NCBI RefSeq assembly: GCF_046844695.1
Contig: NZ_CP177354.1
Span: 5,332,001 to 5,396,000, forward strand
Source of the DNA: Pokkaliibacter plantistimulans
GTDB lineage: Bacteria; Pseudomonadota; Gammaproteobacteria; Pseudomonadales; Balneatricaceae
DNA: 64,000 nucleotides
Reading direction: 5' to 3'
Positions 44,123 to 53,429 of this stretch are shown here, piece after piece. Under the pieces are notes generated by a model. The model searched no databases, was not told where the DNA came from, and saw nothing but the letters and a program-made list of their open reading frames with translations. A program made the translations under genes and the position numbers. How positions within the stretch are numbered: the first letter of the stretch is position 1; every line of letters starts with the position of its first letter.

Positions 44123-45307
44123 TCAGAGCCGTTCGAAGATGGTGGAGATACCCTGGCCCATACCGATACACATGGTGGCCAGACCGAGGGTGGCATCCTG
44201 CTGCTGCATCACGTTCAGCAGGGTGGTGGAGATACGGGTACCGGAGCAGCCGAAGGGGTGGCCAAGGGCAATGGCGCCGCCATTGAGGTTGACCTTGTCA
44301 TCCATCTTGTCCAGCACCTTGAGGTCTTTCAGCACTGGCAGTGCCTGTGCCGCAAAGGCTTCATTCAGCTCGATGATGTCAATGTCTTCCATGCTCAGAC
44401 CAGCACGCTTCAGCGCCTTTTGGGTCGCAGGCACCGGACCATAGCCCATGATCGAAGGGTCACAACCCGATACCGCCATGGCACGGATGACCGCGATGGG
44501 CTTCAGCCCCAGCTCCTGAGCGCGCTTGGCTGACATCAGGATCATCGCTGAAGCACCGTCGGAAATGGCAGATGAGGTACCGGCAGTCACCGTCCCTACC
44601 TTGGGAATAAAGGCCGGAGGCAGCTCAGCCAGTGATTCGGCAGTAACACCTTCACGAATCACTTCGTCACGGTTGATCAGGCTGCGGAAACCGTTCTCGT
44701 CGTGACCTTCGATACCGATGATTTCACGATCAAAACGCCCTTCCACGGTAGCGGCCAGTGCACGCTGGTGAGAGCGGGCGCCAAAGGCATCCTGCGGCTC
44801 ACGGCCAATACCGTGCATACGGGCCAGCATTTCTGCAGTGACGCCCATCATCATCGAGGCTTTCGCCACGTGCTTGCTCATGGCCGGGTTGAGGTCCAGA
44901 CCGTGCAGCATGTTAACGTGTCCCATGTGCTCAACACCGCCGACCACAAACACATCGCCGTTGCCAGTCATGATGCCCTGCGCCGCGGTATGCAGCGCTG
45001 CCATGGATGAACCGCACAGACGGCTGACGGTCTGTGCCGCCACGCTGATGGGCAGCCCGGCCAGCAGTGACACCGAACGGGCGACGTTGAAGCCCTGCTC
45101 CTTGGTCTGGTTGACGCAGCCCCAGATCAGGTCTTCCACGTCGTTGGGATCAACACCGGGGTTGCGGGCGAACAGCGCCTTAACCAGCTCACCGGACATA
45201 TTCTCGGCGCGCACATTGCGGAACGCGCCACCTTTGGATTTACCCATGGCGGTGCGGGCACAGTCGATCACCACCACATCATTGGGTTGCAGTTTGGACA
45301 TTGTCAT
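44123..45307 (-). CDS. fadA: 3-ketoacyl-CoA thiolase (beta subunit of the fatty-acid oxidation complex)
   Basis: Thiolytic step of beta-oxidation, releasing acetyl-CoA. The 394-residue protein has the active-site Cys in VSRLCGSSMAALH (about residue 95), His in NEAFAAQALP and the C-terminal pair GGAIALGHPFGCSGTR and CIGMGQG. It partners FadB in the alpha2beta2 complex, and its gene follows fadB by 21 bases, as in other gammaproteobacterial fadBA operons. The ATG at 45307 has GGAGA upstream; an ATG two codons later is possible. Confidence 0.96.
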   Translation of the reverse strand: MTMSKLQPNDVVVIDCARTAMGKSKGGAFRNVRAENMSGELVKALFARNPGVDPNDVEDLIWGCVNQTKEQGFNVARSVSLLAGLPISVAAQTVSRLCGSSMAALHTAAQGIMTGNGDVFVVGGVEHMGHVNMLHGLDLNPAMSKHVAKASMMMGVTAEMLARMHGIGREPQDAFGARSHQRALAATVEGRFDREIIGIEGHDENGFRSLINRDEVIREGVTAESLAELPPAFIPKVGTVTAGTSSAISDGASAMILMSAKRAQELGLKPIAVIRAMAVSGCDPSIMGYGPVPATQKALKRAGLSMEDIDIIELNEAFAAQALPVLKDLKVLDKMDDKVNLNGGAIALGHPFGCSGTRISTTLLNVMQQQDATLGLATMCIGMGQGISTIFERL

Positions 45308-45328
45308 TATTCTGTTCTCCGTACCTGA

Positions 45329-47497
45329 TCAGTGGCTGGCTGGGGTCGCTGCGGGGTAGTAGGTTTCACCCTGTTGTGCCATCTGCAGCATGCGCTCGGT
45401 GGGCTGATACAGCTTGCCGAGGTGCGCATAGCGGGATGCCAGCTCAACAAAGGCCGCCATGCCCATGGCGTCGATGTACTGCAGCGCACCACCACGGAAC
45501 GGTGGGAAACCGATGCCGTAAATCAGGCCCATATCCGCTTCAGCTGCACTGCTGACGATACCGTCTTCCAGGCAGCGGGCGGTTTCGATACACATGGGGA
45601 TCATCATGCGGGCGATGATATCGTCCGCCTCAAAGGCCTTCTGCTCGCCGGTTATATCGCGCAGCAGCGCGAAGACGCTGTCATCCACCACTTTCTTGGG
45701 TTTACCGCGCTTGTCTTCCTTATAGACATAGAAGCCCTGATTGTTCTTCTGCCCATAGCGACCCAGCTCATACAGCTTCTCGATCACGGTTGTGCCTTCA
45801 TGGGCCATGCGATCCGGGAAGCCGTCTGCCATCACCTTGTCAGCGTGACAGGCGGTATCCATGCCGACGACGTCCAGCAGATAGGCCGGGCCCATGGGCC
45901 AGCCGAAACCTTCCATCACCTTGTCGACCTGACGGAAATCTGCGCCATCGGCCATCAGTTTGGAGAAACCGGCGAAATAGGGGAACAGGATGCGGTTTAC
46001 CAGGAAGCCCGGGCAGTCATTGACCACGATGGGGGTTTTGCCCATGGCTCTGGCGTAGGCAACCGTAGTAGCTACGGCCTTCTCGCTGGTTTTCTCACCA
46101 CGGATAACCTCGACCAGTGGCATACGGTGCACCGGGTTGAAGAAGTGCATACCGCAGAAGTTTTCCGGACGCTTGAGCGACTGTGCCAGCAGGCTGATGG
46201 AAATGGTCGAGGTGTTGGAGGTCAGAATGGTTTCGTCGCGCACCATACCTTCCACTTCCGCCAGCACCGCCGCCTTGACCTTGGGATTCTCCACCACGGC
46301 TTCGACCACCAGATCAACATGACCGAACTCGCCGTACGACAGAGCCGGGGTAATCTGGTTCAGGGTGCGGGCCATCTGCTCGGCAGTGATTTTTTCGCGT
46401 TCAACCTGCTTCAGCAGCAGCTTGTTGGCCTCACTCAGGCCCAGCTCCAGCGCCTTGGGAGCGATGTCCTTCATGATGATCGGCGTGCCTTTCACCGCCG
46501 ACTGATAGGCCACTCCGCCCCCCATGATGCCGGCGCCCAGTACCGCTGCCTGTTTGACTGGCTGAGCACTGGCTTCATAGGTTTTGGCCTGTTTCTTAAG
46601 GAACTGGTCTTTAAGGAACAGCCCTACCAGAGAGGCGGTCACCGAAGTCTTGGCCAGCTTGGCAAAGCCCTTGGATTCGATTTCCAGCGCCTTGTCTCGA
46701 CCATGACGGGCGGCTTTCTGGATCGTCGCGATGACTTCCATCGGTGCCGGATAGTGAGGACCGGCCTTGGCACCGACCACGCCCTTGGCGCTCTCGAACA
46801 CCATCATCTTTTCAATTTCGGACAGCGGCAGCGCACTCTGCTTTTCCTGACGGCGGGCGTTGTGATCGAATTCACCGGCAATGGCTTTCTGCAACAAGTC
46901 CAGTGCCGCATCACGCAGCTTGTCAGCGCTGACCACGGCATCAACAGCACCGTCCTTGAAGGCGGCATCGGCACGTTTCTCCGCACCGGTACAGATCCAC
47001 TCGACGGCATTGTCAGCCCCGATCAGACGTGGCAGACGCACGGTACCACCCCAGCCGGGATAGATACCCAGTTTGACTTCAGGCAGACCGACCTTGGCAC
47101 TCTCGCTCATGACGCGGAAGTCGCAGGACAGGCACATCTCGAAGCCGCCGCCCAGCGCGATTCCATTGATCGCCACCACGGTGGGGCAAGGCAGATCTTC
47201 AACGCTGTTGAAGATGGCGTTCAGGCCAGCGATATGGCCTTTGATCTCGTCTTCGGAAGCCGAGAACATCTGATTGAATTCGGTGATATCAGCGCCGACG
47301 ATAAACACATCCTTGGCGCTGCTGAACAGTACCCCCCTGATGCCTGCGGTCGCGGTCAGACCAGCTGCCACGTCCTTCAGTTCATTGAGGGTGGTCTGAT
47401 TGAACTTGTTGACCGACTCCCCCGCCAGATTGAAGCACACCTCGTAGATGCCATCGCCCAGAGCGGAGACCTGAATGGCCTGACCTGAAAACTCCAT
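45329..47497 (-). CDS. fadB: Multifunctional fatty-acid oxidation complex alpha subunit
   Basis: The 722-residue protein has an enoyl-CoA hydratase/isomerase N-terminal domain (about 1-190, with FIVGADITEF and GIALGGGFEMCLSCDF). A 3-hydroxyacyl-CoA dehydrogenase follows: the NAD site is VLGAGIMGGGVAYQSA at about 317 and the dehydrogenase motif is GMHFFNPVHRMPLVEVI. The C-terminal domain repeats the HCDH fold. It performs hydration, oxidation and isomerisation of enoyl-CoA. The ribosome site is GAGGAACC. Operon fadBA. Confidence 0.97.
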   Translation of the reverse strand: MEFSGQAIQVSALGDGIYEVCFNLAGESVNKFNQTTLNELKDVAAGLTATAGIRGVLFSSAKDVFIVGADITEFNQMFSASEDEIKGHIAGLNAIFNSVEDLPCPTVVAINGIALGGGFEMCLSCDFRVMSESAKVGLPEVKLGIYPGWGGTVRLPRLIGADNAVEWICTGAEKRADAAFKDGAVDAVVSADKLRDAALDLLQKAIAGEFDHNARRQEKQSALPLSEIEKMMVFESAKGVVGAKAGPHYPAPMEVIATIQKAARHGRDKALEIESKGFAKLAKTSVTASLVGLFLKDQFLKKQAKTYEASAQPVKQAAVLGAGIMGGGVAYQSAVKGTPIIMKDIAPKALELGLSEANKLLLKQVEREKITAEQMARTLNQITPALSYGEFGHVDLVVEAVVENPKVKAAVLAEVEGMVRDETILTSNTSTISISLLAQSLKRPENFCGMHFFNPVHRMPLVEVIRGEKTSEKAVATTVAYARAMGKTPIVVNDCPGFLVNRILFPYFAGFSKLMADGADFRQVDKVMEGFGWPMGPAYLLDVVGMDTACHADKVMADGFPDRMAHEGTTVIEKLYELGRYGQKNNQGFYVYKEDKRGKPKKVVDDSVFALLRDITGEQKAFEADDIIARMMIPMCIETARCLEDGIVSSAAEADMGLIYGIGFPPFRGGALQYIDAMGMAAFVELASRYAHLGKLYQPTERMLQMAQQGETYYPAATPASH

Positions 47498-47642
47498 GGT
47501 GGTTCCTCTTATTTTTAGCCTTGGAAGGGAGGCGACAGACTCGCCGTCCCTGTGAATACTGCTGCGGGTATCAAGCGGTTCACGATCTCTCGCTGTTGCC
47601 GCAGCCTGGCAGCGAGCAGATCAAGAGATCGTAACAACGCGC

Positions 47643-48572
47643 TCAGACCTGCTTTTCCAGCTCCGGCAACGCAGTAAACAAATCCGCTACCAGCCCATAA
47701 TCGGCCACCTGGAAAATCGGTGCCTCTTCATCCTTGTTAATAGCGACGATGACCTTGGAATCCTTCATCCCGGCCAGATGCTGAATAGCGCCGGAGATAC
47801 CAACTGCGACGTACAGCTGAGGCGCGACGATCTTGCCGGTCTGGCCCACCTGGATATCGTTGGGAGCAAAGCCTGCATCCACAGCGGCACGGGAAGCACC
47901 CACCGCTGCACCGAGCTTGTCGGCCAGCGATTCAATCACCGCGAAATTCTCCTTCGAGCCTACCCCACGGCCACCGGAAACCACGATGCCTGCGGCAGTC
48001 AGCTCAGGACGGTCAGACACCACCACTTCATCACTGACATGGCGTGACAGGCCGGAGTCCTGACCTGCCTCTACCGCTTCAATGGCAGCATTGCTGCCCT
48101 CGGCGGCCACAGCGTCGAAAGCGGTGGTACGCACGGTGATCACTTTCACCGGGTCCAGGCTCTGCACGGTGGCGATGGCATTGCCAGCGTAAATCGGACG
48201 CTTGAAGGTATCGGCACTGACTACTGCGATAATGTCGGACAGCTGCGCGACATCCAAAAGGGCAGCCACTCGCGGCAATACGTTCTTGCCGGTTGTGGTG
48301 GCGGGCGCCAGCACGTAGTCATACCCGGCAGCCTGAGCCACGATCAGGGTGGCCATGTTTTCCGCCAGTTGCTGGGCGTAGGCGGGTGAGTCAGCCAGAA
48401 TGACCTTGCTCACTCCCGCCGCTCTGGCCGCCTGTTCGGCAACCGCGCCGCAGTGCTGGCCGGCGACCAGTACGGTAATGTCGCTACCCAGCTGTTGTGC
48501 CGCGCCCAGTGTATTGAGGGTCGCCGGTTTCAGGCTGTGGTTATCGTGTTCTGCTACAACCAGAATGCTCAT
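47643..48572 (-). CDS. etfA: Electron transfer flavoprotein alpha subunit
   Basis: FAD-binding alpha subunit (309 aa) that accepts electrons from acyl-CoA dehydrogenases and passes them to ETF:ubiquinone oxidoreductase. The C-terminal FAD domain shows VSGGRGVGSKENF, GASRAAVDAGF, QVGQTGKIVAPQLYVAVGISGAIQHLAG (cited in parts: VGQTGKIV, GISGAIQHLAG) and VAINKDEEAPIF. The start has GAGGAG upstream and lies 10 bases after the etfB stop, so translation is probably coupled. It functions with the two acyl-CoA dehydrogenases in this window. Confidence 0.95.
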   Translation of the reverse strand: MSILVVAEHDNHSLKPATLNTLGAAQQLGSDITVLVAGQHCGAVAEQAARAAGVSKVILADSPAYAQQLAENMATLIVAQAAGYDYVLAPATTTGKNVLPRVAALLDVAQLSDIIAVVSADTFKRPIYAGNAIATVQSLDPVKVITVRTTAFDAVAAEGSNAAIEAVEAGQDSGLSRHVSDEVVVSDRPELTAAGIVVSGGRGVGSKENFAVIESLADKLGAAVGASRAAVDAGFAPNDIQVGQTGKIVAPQLYVAVGISGAIQHLAGMKDSKVIVAINKDEEAPIFQVADYGLVADLFTALPELEKQV

Positions 48573-48582
48573 CGTCTGCTCC

Positions 48583-49335
48583 TCAACCCAACACCTTGGC
48601 TTCGTTCTTCAGTTTGGCCACCAGCTCTTCCACCGACGCGACCTTGATACCGCCCTGACGCTCAGCAGGTGCTTCGACTTTCAACAGCTGTACATGGTTT
48701 TTGATCGTCACGCCGAGATCGGCCGGAGTCTTCACATCCAGCGGCTTTTTCTTGGCCTTCATGATGTTGGGCAGCGAGGCATAACGCGGCTCATTGAGAC
48801 GCAGGTCCGTGGTCACCACGGCAGGCAGGTTGAGGTTGAGGGTTTGCAGGCCACCGTCGACTTCACGGGTGACGCTGACCTTGTCCCCGTCTACCACCAC
48901 AGCAGAGGCGAAGGTTGCCTGAGGCATACCGGTCAGCGCCGCCAGCATCTGACCTGTCTGGTTGTTGTCGGAGTCGATGGCCTGCTTGCCAAGAATGACC
49001 AGACCGGGCTGCTCCTGCTCGACCAGCTTAGCCAGCAGCTTGGCAATATTGAGGGAGTCCAGGCCGTTAGCGGTATCGACCTGAATGGCGCGGTCAGCCC
49101 CCAGAGCCAGCGCAGTGCGCAGCTGTTCCTGACAGGCTTTATCACCGATAGAAACCACCACGATCTCAGTGGCCACGCCCTGCTCTTTCAGGCGTACCGC
49201 TTCTTCGACAGCGATTTCACAGAATGGATTGAGGGCCATTTTGACGTTGGCCAGATCAACATCGGTCTGATCTGCCTTGACCCGCACTTTGACGTTGTAG
49301 TCAATGACACGTTTGACTGCGACTAAGACTTTCAT
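48583..49335 (-). CDS. etfB: Electron transfer flavoprotein beta subunit
   Basis: The 250-residue beta subunit binds AMP structurally. Family signatures are MKVLVAVKRVIDYNVKVRV at the start, NPFCEIAVEEAVRLKEQG (about 37-54), LILGKQAIDSDNNQTGQMLA-type (here VILGKQAIDSDNNQTG) and the recognition-loop region NEPRYASLPNIMKAKKKPL. The ATG at 49335 follows AAGAAGGGG. First gene of the etfBA operon. Confidence 0.95.
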   Translation of the reverse strand: MKVLVAVKRVIDYNVKVRVKADQTDVDLANVKMALNPFCEIAVEEAVRLKEQGVATEIVVVSIGDKACQEQLRTALALGADRAIQVDTANGLDSLNIAKLLAKLVEQEQPGLVILGKQAIDSDNNQTGQMLAALTGMPQATFASAVVVDGDKVSVTREVDGGLQTLNLNLPAVVTTDLRLNEPRYASLPNIMKAKKKPLDVKTPADLGVTIKNHVQLLKVEAPAERQGGIKVASVEELVAKLKNEAKVLG

Positions 49336-49767
49336 AGAGCCCCTTCTTATTCTTTAGCGTCAGCAAAGTGAGCCGGTGTGATGCGATGCCCGCGTGCTAC
49401 TGCACAGAACGCGGTTAACGTGATCGCTCCATACTAGTGCGGCAGTCGCAGGGAACAATAACAAAAATGGCCAGTGTCACTGACAAAAGAAATCATCCCG
49501 CAACGGGTCTAACTGCCAGAGTAGCTGACATCCGGTCATTTAAGTGCAGAAAATAGCGCCACTGGCCACTATCACCACTCTTCAGTGATGGCAGCATGGC
49601 GCAGTGCAGAACCAGACACAGGAGAAAATCGGAAAGAGCACGTTGCTGATCAGCGCAGCATGAAATGACAATTTCGTTCATCGCTGCTCAGGGAGAAGAG
49701 CCGGTAGGGATTCCGGCCAGGGCGATTCTGGCAGCGCTTATACAAGCAACACTCAGGCAGACAGCGC
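49336..49767. other. Intergenic region between etfB and the efflux set
   Basis: About 430 bases holding the etfBA promoter region on the minus strand. Nothing else was recognised; short frames here have no family features. Confidence 0.5.
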
Positions 49768-50637
49768 TTATTCAGAGAGCACCCGCACCGTTACGGTCCG
49801 CCCCGCCAGCAGGCGTACCTTGGCGGCATCGTCCTTATCCAGCGCAATACGTACCGGCACCCGCTGCGCCAGTCGCACCCAGCTGAAGGTGGGGTTGATG
49901 TTGGCCAGCAGGTTAGAGCTGCTGCTGCGCTCCCGGTCCTCAATACCGGCTGCGATGCTTTCTACCCTGCCGTTCAGGGTCAGGTGATCACCCATGGGCA
50001 CGATGCTGACCTTATCGCCGATATGGATGCGCTCCAGCTTGGTTTCTTCAAAATAGCCGTTGACGTAGTAGGAATCGGTATCCACCAGCGCGGCCACCGC
50101 CTTGCCAGCACTGACATAGTTACCGGGGCGCAGGGAGAAGTTGGTGACGATGCCATTGACCGCTGCCTTGACCACGGTACGCGCCAGATTGAGCTGGGCC
50201 AGCGCCAGTTCAGCCTCTGCCTCGGCATATTGCGCCTGCGCCGACAGATTGGCCGTGCTGACCTGATCCTTCTGCTGACGGGCCACCACCTGATTGCTCA
50301 GGCTGTCATAACGCGCCTGATCACGCCGTGCCTGCCCGAGCTGCGCCTCGGCACTTTTCAGTGCCGCTTCCGCCTGCTGCACCGCCAGCTGATAACGTTT
50401 CTGGTCGAGCACAAAGAGGACGTCGCCCGCCTTCACTTCCTGGTTATCCTTTACCACCACCTGATCCACCAGACCGGCCACATCAGGCGCCACCTCCACC
50501 ACGTCGGCACGGATGCGGCCATCGCGAGTCCAGGGCGACTGCATGTAGTAGCTCCACAACTGCCAGGCACAGAGACAGGCCAACGCCACCACTACCAGCG
50601 TCAGAATGACGCGGATCACCGCCATAACCGTATTCAT
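49768..50637 (-). CDS. HlyD-family membrane-fusion protein (AaeA-like)
   Basis: Periplasmic adaptor of an efflux system, 289 residues. One N-terminal transmembrane helix (about 7-27) precedes the SPWTRDGRIRADVVEVAPDVAG start of the beta-barrel/lipoyl region (cited in part: TRDGRIRADVVEVAPDV). A coiled-coil hairpin (about 75-155) and the returning lipoyl strand ARTVVKAAVNGIVTNF follow. The start at 50637 overlaps the DUF1656 gene by four bases (ATGA). With DUF1656 and FUSC it resembles the AaeXAB aromatic-acid efflux system. Confidence 0.9.
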   Translation of the reverse strand: MNTVMAVIRVILTLVVVALACLCAWQLWSYYMQSPWTRDGRIRADVVEVAPDVAGLVDQVVVKDNQEVKAGDVLFVLDQKRYQLAVQQAEAALKSAEAQLGQARRDQARYDSLSNQVVARQQKDQVSTANLSAQAQYAEAEAELALAQLNLARTVVKAAVNGIVTNFSLRPGNYVSAGKAVAALVDTDSYYVNGYFEETKLERIHIGDKVSIVPMGDHLTLNGRVESIAAGIEDRERSSSSNLLANINPTFSWVRLAQRVPVRIALDKDDAAKVRLLAGRTVTVRVLSE

Positions 50638-50846
50638 AGGCTCACCCCTTGTCGCACTACCCGGTCTACCACCCACAACAGCACCACATAACGGCCCAGA
50701 TCAAACAGCGCCGGATGCCAGACCCATTTATACACACTGGTTTTTGCCAGCCCCCAGCCGAGCAGGCGGTGGAGAATGTAGGTAACCACCACCAGCACCA
50801 GCAGGCTGGGCACAAACACACCATAGATATCTGACTCACCGGTCAT
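50634..50846 (-). CDS. DUF1656 small membrane protein (AaeX-like)
   Basis: The 70-residue protein has two hydrophobic helices (about 10-28 and 46-64) and the DUF1656 pattern DIYGVFVPSLLV and WHPALFDLGRYVVLL. Such genes stand between FUSC and HlyD-like genes; the role is unknown but probably part of the efflux assembly. The ribosome site is GAGGTGG. It overlaps the HlyD-like gene by four bases. Confidence 0.9.
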   Translation of the reverse strand: MTGESDIYGVFVPSLLVLVVVTYILHRLLGWGLAKTSVYKWVWHPALFDLGRYVVLLWVVDRVVRQGVSL

Positions 50847-50896
50847 GGCTCGTCCACCTCTCGTCGATCATTGGCGGCCCCGCGCACGATGGTGTT

Positions 50897-52957
50897 CTAC
50901 ACCACCGTCGGCGCTGCCTGAGAATTCAGTTCCGCCTGCTGGATCAGCGCCAGACAGCGCTTCACCCCCACCAGCATCAGCATCGCCTGCCGCCGGCTGG
51001 AGGTAGCGGGCAGGTGCAGCAGCTGCTCCACCAGATGCTCGGCCAGACTGCCGTCCAGCAGGTGCGGGTCGGCTTTGCGCCCTTCGCCCTTGGCGGCGTA
51101 GTAGTCATGAATATTGCCCTGCAGTCGCTGCAGTTGACCCTGCATCATCGGCGGCAGTTCAGGATGCAGTCGCTGCAGGATGGTCAGGCGAGTGCCGAGG
51201 GCGCTTTCACCCCAGATGGTCTGGGCCGACGCCGTCAGCCGTGGCGCACTGGCCAGCCGGGCAGACAACAGCCCGATACGATCCAGCATGGTGCGGGTGA
51301 AGTGCTCAGCGGAATACAGATGCTCACCCCGCGCCGCCTCCGCCAGATCGCGCCAGCTGTGACGCAGTAAGCGCCAGGCACTGTGCTCGGCGGTCATGGC
51401 GCTGATAAAGCTGATCACCAGCGCCGGTAGCAGGAAGCCCAGCACCATGGCAGCGGCAGAATTGGCCAGTGCGGCCATGTCCAGTGTTGCGTTGTTGGTG
51501 ATATTGAGCAGCATCGCCGTATTCACCAGAATCGGCAGCGCGGTCAGGGTATTGGCCGGATTGAACAGCATCGAGCCGAACCACAGGTACACCGGCGCCA
51601 ACGCCAGCACCAGCAGCGGGAAGCCATCAATAGCGGGAAATACCCCGCAGACATAGATGAACACAAAGAACAGGCTGGCGACGGTATAGCGTACAAAGCT
51701 CAGCATGGCTGGCACCGGGTTGTCCATGGAGGCCAGAATGGAGGAGCCCACCGCCGCCATCATGGCGAAGGTGCTGCCCATGTTCCAGGCACTGACATAC
51801 CAGAATGCGCAGGCCAGCCCGACACTGATCAGCGCCGCTACGCCTGAGCGCATGGCCGCCCCGCGGTCACGGTGCAGATCAAAACGCCCCTTGCTGTCAC
51901 CCAACGGATAGCGGTCCATATCGATATTGCCGCTGCGGATATCCATCCACATCTGGCAGCACTGAGCATAGCGTTCAATGAAGGTGCGTAACGCCGTCAG
52001 CGCACTCAGCTCCATAGCCGTCAGCCAGGGCGTTTCACGCACGCACTCCTGCTCGACCGCACTGATACGCCGGATAAACTCGGCCGACCGGGTCAGATCA
52101 CGACGATGGCTGGACTCCAGCCACTGCAGAATATCGTCCAGTAGCTCCCGCAGGGGTTGCGGCGCTTTCAGTTCCAGACTGCGCAGCTGATTGATCCGGT
52201 CGTTGATCTCGAGCAGCACCGGCAGCAGCAGCACCATCTGATGCTGTAGCGCCTGCAGCGGGCGGGTCATGCCGCGCAGGGAGGAAGGTTCATAGTTGAG
52301 ATGAATGGCCAGACCATGCAGCTCGCTGATGGAGGCCGCCAGGCGTTTGACGTCTTCCACCACGCTGATGTCCCCTTTGTGCGGGGCCAGAATATCCCGT
52401 GCGGCCTTGCTCAGCGTAGCCAGTGCCCCATCAATACGGCCGGCCAGCACCGGGCCGATATGGCGGGGAAAGATCAAATGGCTGACCAGCGTCACACAGA
52501 CAATACCCAGAATGATTTCTTCCATACGCGCCACAGCGGTAATGAATACCTGCTGCGGGTTATCCACCACCGGAAAGGCGATGATGGCGGCGGTATAGCC
52601 GGACAGCATGAAGAAGTAGCTGCGTGGTGTGCGGTCCTGCAGCGAGACAAACAGGCAAAAGCCTACCCAGCAGGCCATGGCCAGCGACATCAGCTCGGGC
52701 GAATTGACCAGCGTGGTGACGATGGCAATCGCCATGGCACCGCCGGCAACAGTGCCCAGAATACGGAAGATCCCCTTGGAGGCCACCGCGCCAGACAGTG
52801 GATTGGCAACGATGTACACCGTTGCCATGGCCCAGGCCGGACGCTCCAGACTCATTGCCAGTGAGATATACAAGGCCAGCATGGAGGCGATGAACATCTT
52901 GATGGCAAAGATCATGTTGTCTCTGGCGAAGTGAGCAGACAGCAAGGCTTTCAGCAT
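50897..52957 (-). CDS. FUSC-family efflux permease (AaeB-like)
   Basis: Inner-membrane permease of 686 residues, with two blocks of about five to six transmembrane helices (about 10-150 and 360-500), each followed by a large cytoplasmic region. The FUSC/AaeB pattern is clear in MFIASMLALYISLAMSLERP and VYIVANPLSGAVASKGI. It would export aromatic or weak acids with the HlyD-like partner. The start is uncertain: ATG at 52957 (GGGA site) is preferred, though the frame is open to 53026. First gene of a three-gene operon. Confidence 0.88.
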   Translation of the reverse strand: MLKALLSAHFARDNMIFAIKMFIASMLALYISLAMSLERPAWAMATVYIVANPLSGAVASKGIFRILGTVAGGAMAIAIVTTLVNSPELMSLAMACWVGFCLFVSLQDRTPRSYFFMLSGYTAAIIAFPVVDNPQQVFITAVARMEEIILGIVCVTLVSHLIFPRHIGPVLAGRIDGALATLSKAARDILAPHKGDISVVEDVKRLAASISELHGLAIHLNYEPSSLRGMTRPLQALQHQMVLLLPVLLEINDRINQLRSLELKAPQPLRELLDDILQWLESSHRRDLTRSAEFIRRISAVEQECVRETPWLTAMELSALTALRTFIERYAQCCQMWMDIRSGNIDMDRYPLGDSKGRFDLHRDRGAAMRSGVAALISVGLACAFWYVSAWNMGSTFAMMAAVGSSILASMDNPVPAMLSFVRYTVASLFFVFIYVCGVFPAIDGFPLLVLALAPVYLWFGSMLFNPANTLTALPILVNTAMLLNITNNATLDMAALANSAAAMVLGFLLPALVISFISAMTAEHSAWRLLRHSWRDLAEAARGEHLYSAEHFTRTMLDRIGLLSARLASAPRLTASAQTIWGESALGTRLTILQRLHPELPPMMQGQLQRLQGNIHDYYAAKGEGRKADPHLLDGSLAEHLVEQLLHLPATSSRRQAMLMLVGVKRCLALIQQAELNSQAAPTVV

Positions 52958-53429
52958 AAGCGGTCCCAGAATCAGCACCATGAACGATAACGGCTGCCTC
53001 TGATCAGGGCAGACCCGGTACGCCACAGCTGAAGGAAAGAATGACTACACAATGACTATAGATGGCCGTCCGACAACTGCCCTTGAACCTGTGCACCATC
53101 GGCTGCGTATTGCCCGGGAACGTGTTCAGGATCTGCCGCGCCTTAGCCACGCTGGCCCGCCTATCTGCAAAGCGCCCGAAAAACCATTCACGCAACAATA
53201 AAATAGATTGAAACACAGACAGTTCAGTACGTGCGCAGCAAAGATACAGCAGTCCTGCATCATTGACCAACATCCACTCAGGAACGCGCAGATGCCTGTA
53301 TGCAACACTCAACAGTGAAGGAAATGACGCAACACTGCGCAAGAAGATGAGGGCAATGGCAGCAGGCAGGCATAAAGAAGAAGCGCCAGATGAGCGGTCC
53401 ATCTGGCGCTGAGCGACAACACAGACAGG
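52958..53429. other. Intergenic region, nothing recognised
   Basis: About 470 bases between the FUSC gene and the M48 protease gene. It contains a 132-codon open frame on the minus strand with no family pattern, no good ribosome site and odd composition, so it is not called. The FUSC operon promoter should be here. Confidence 0.5.

Noticed and set aside
45332..47488. 718-codon open frame on the plus strand opposite fadB
   Set aside because: It is an exact antisense shadow of fadB. The encoded sequence is His/Gln/Gly-rich without domain patterns and has no ribosome site; such long antisense frames are common opposite highly biased genes.
53004..53402. 132-codon open frame on the minus strand
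   Set aside because: No family pattern, no ribosome site and unusual Cys/Leu/Ser composition; it overlaps the 5' region of the FUSC gene.
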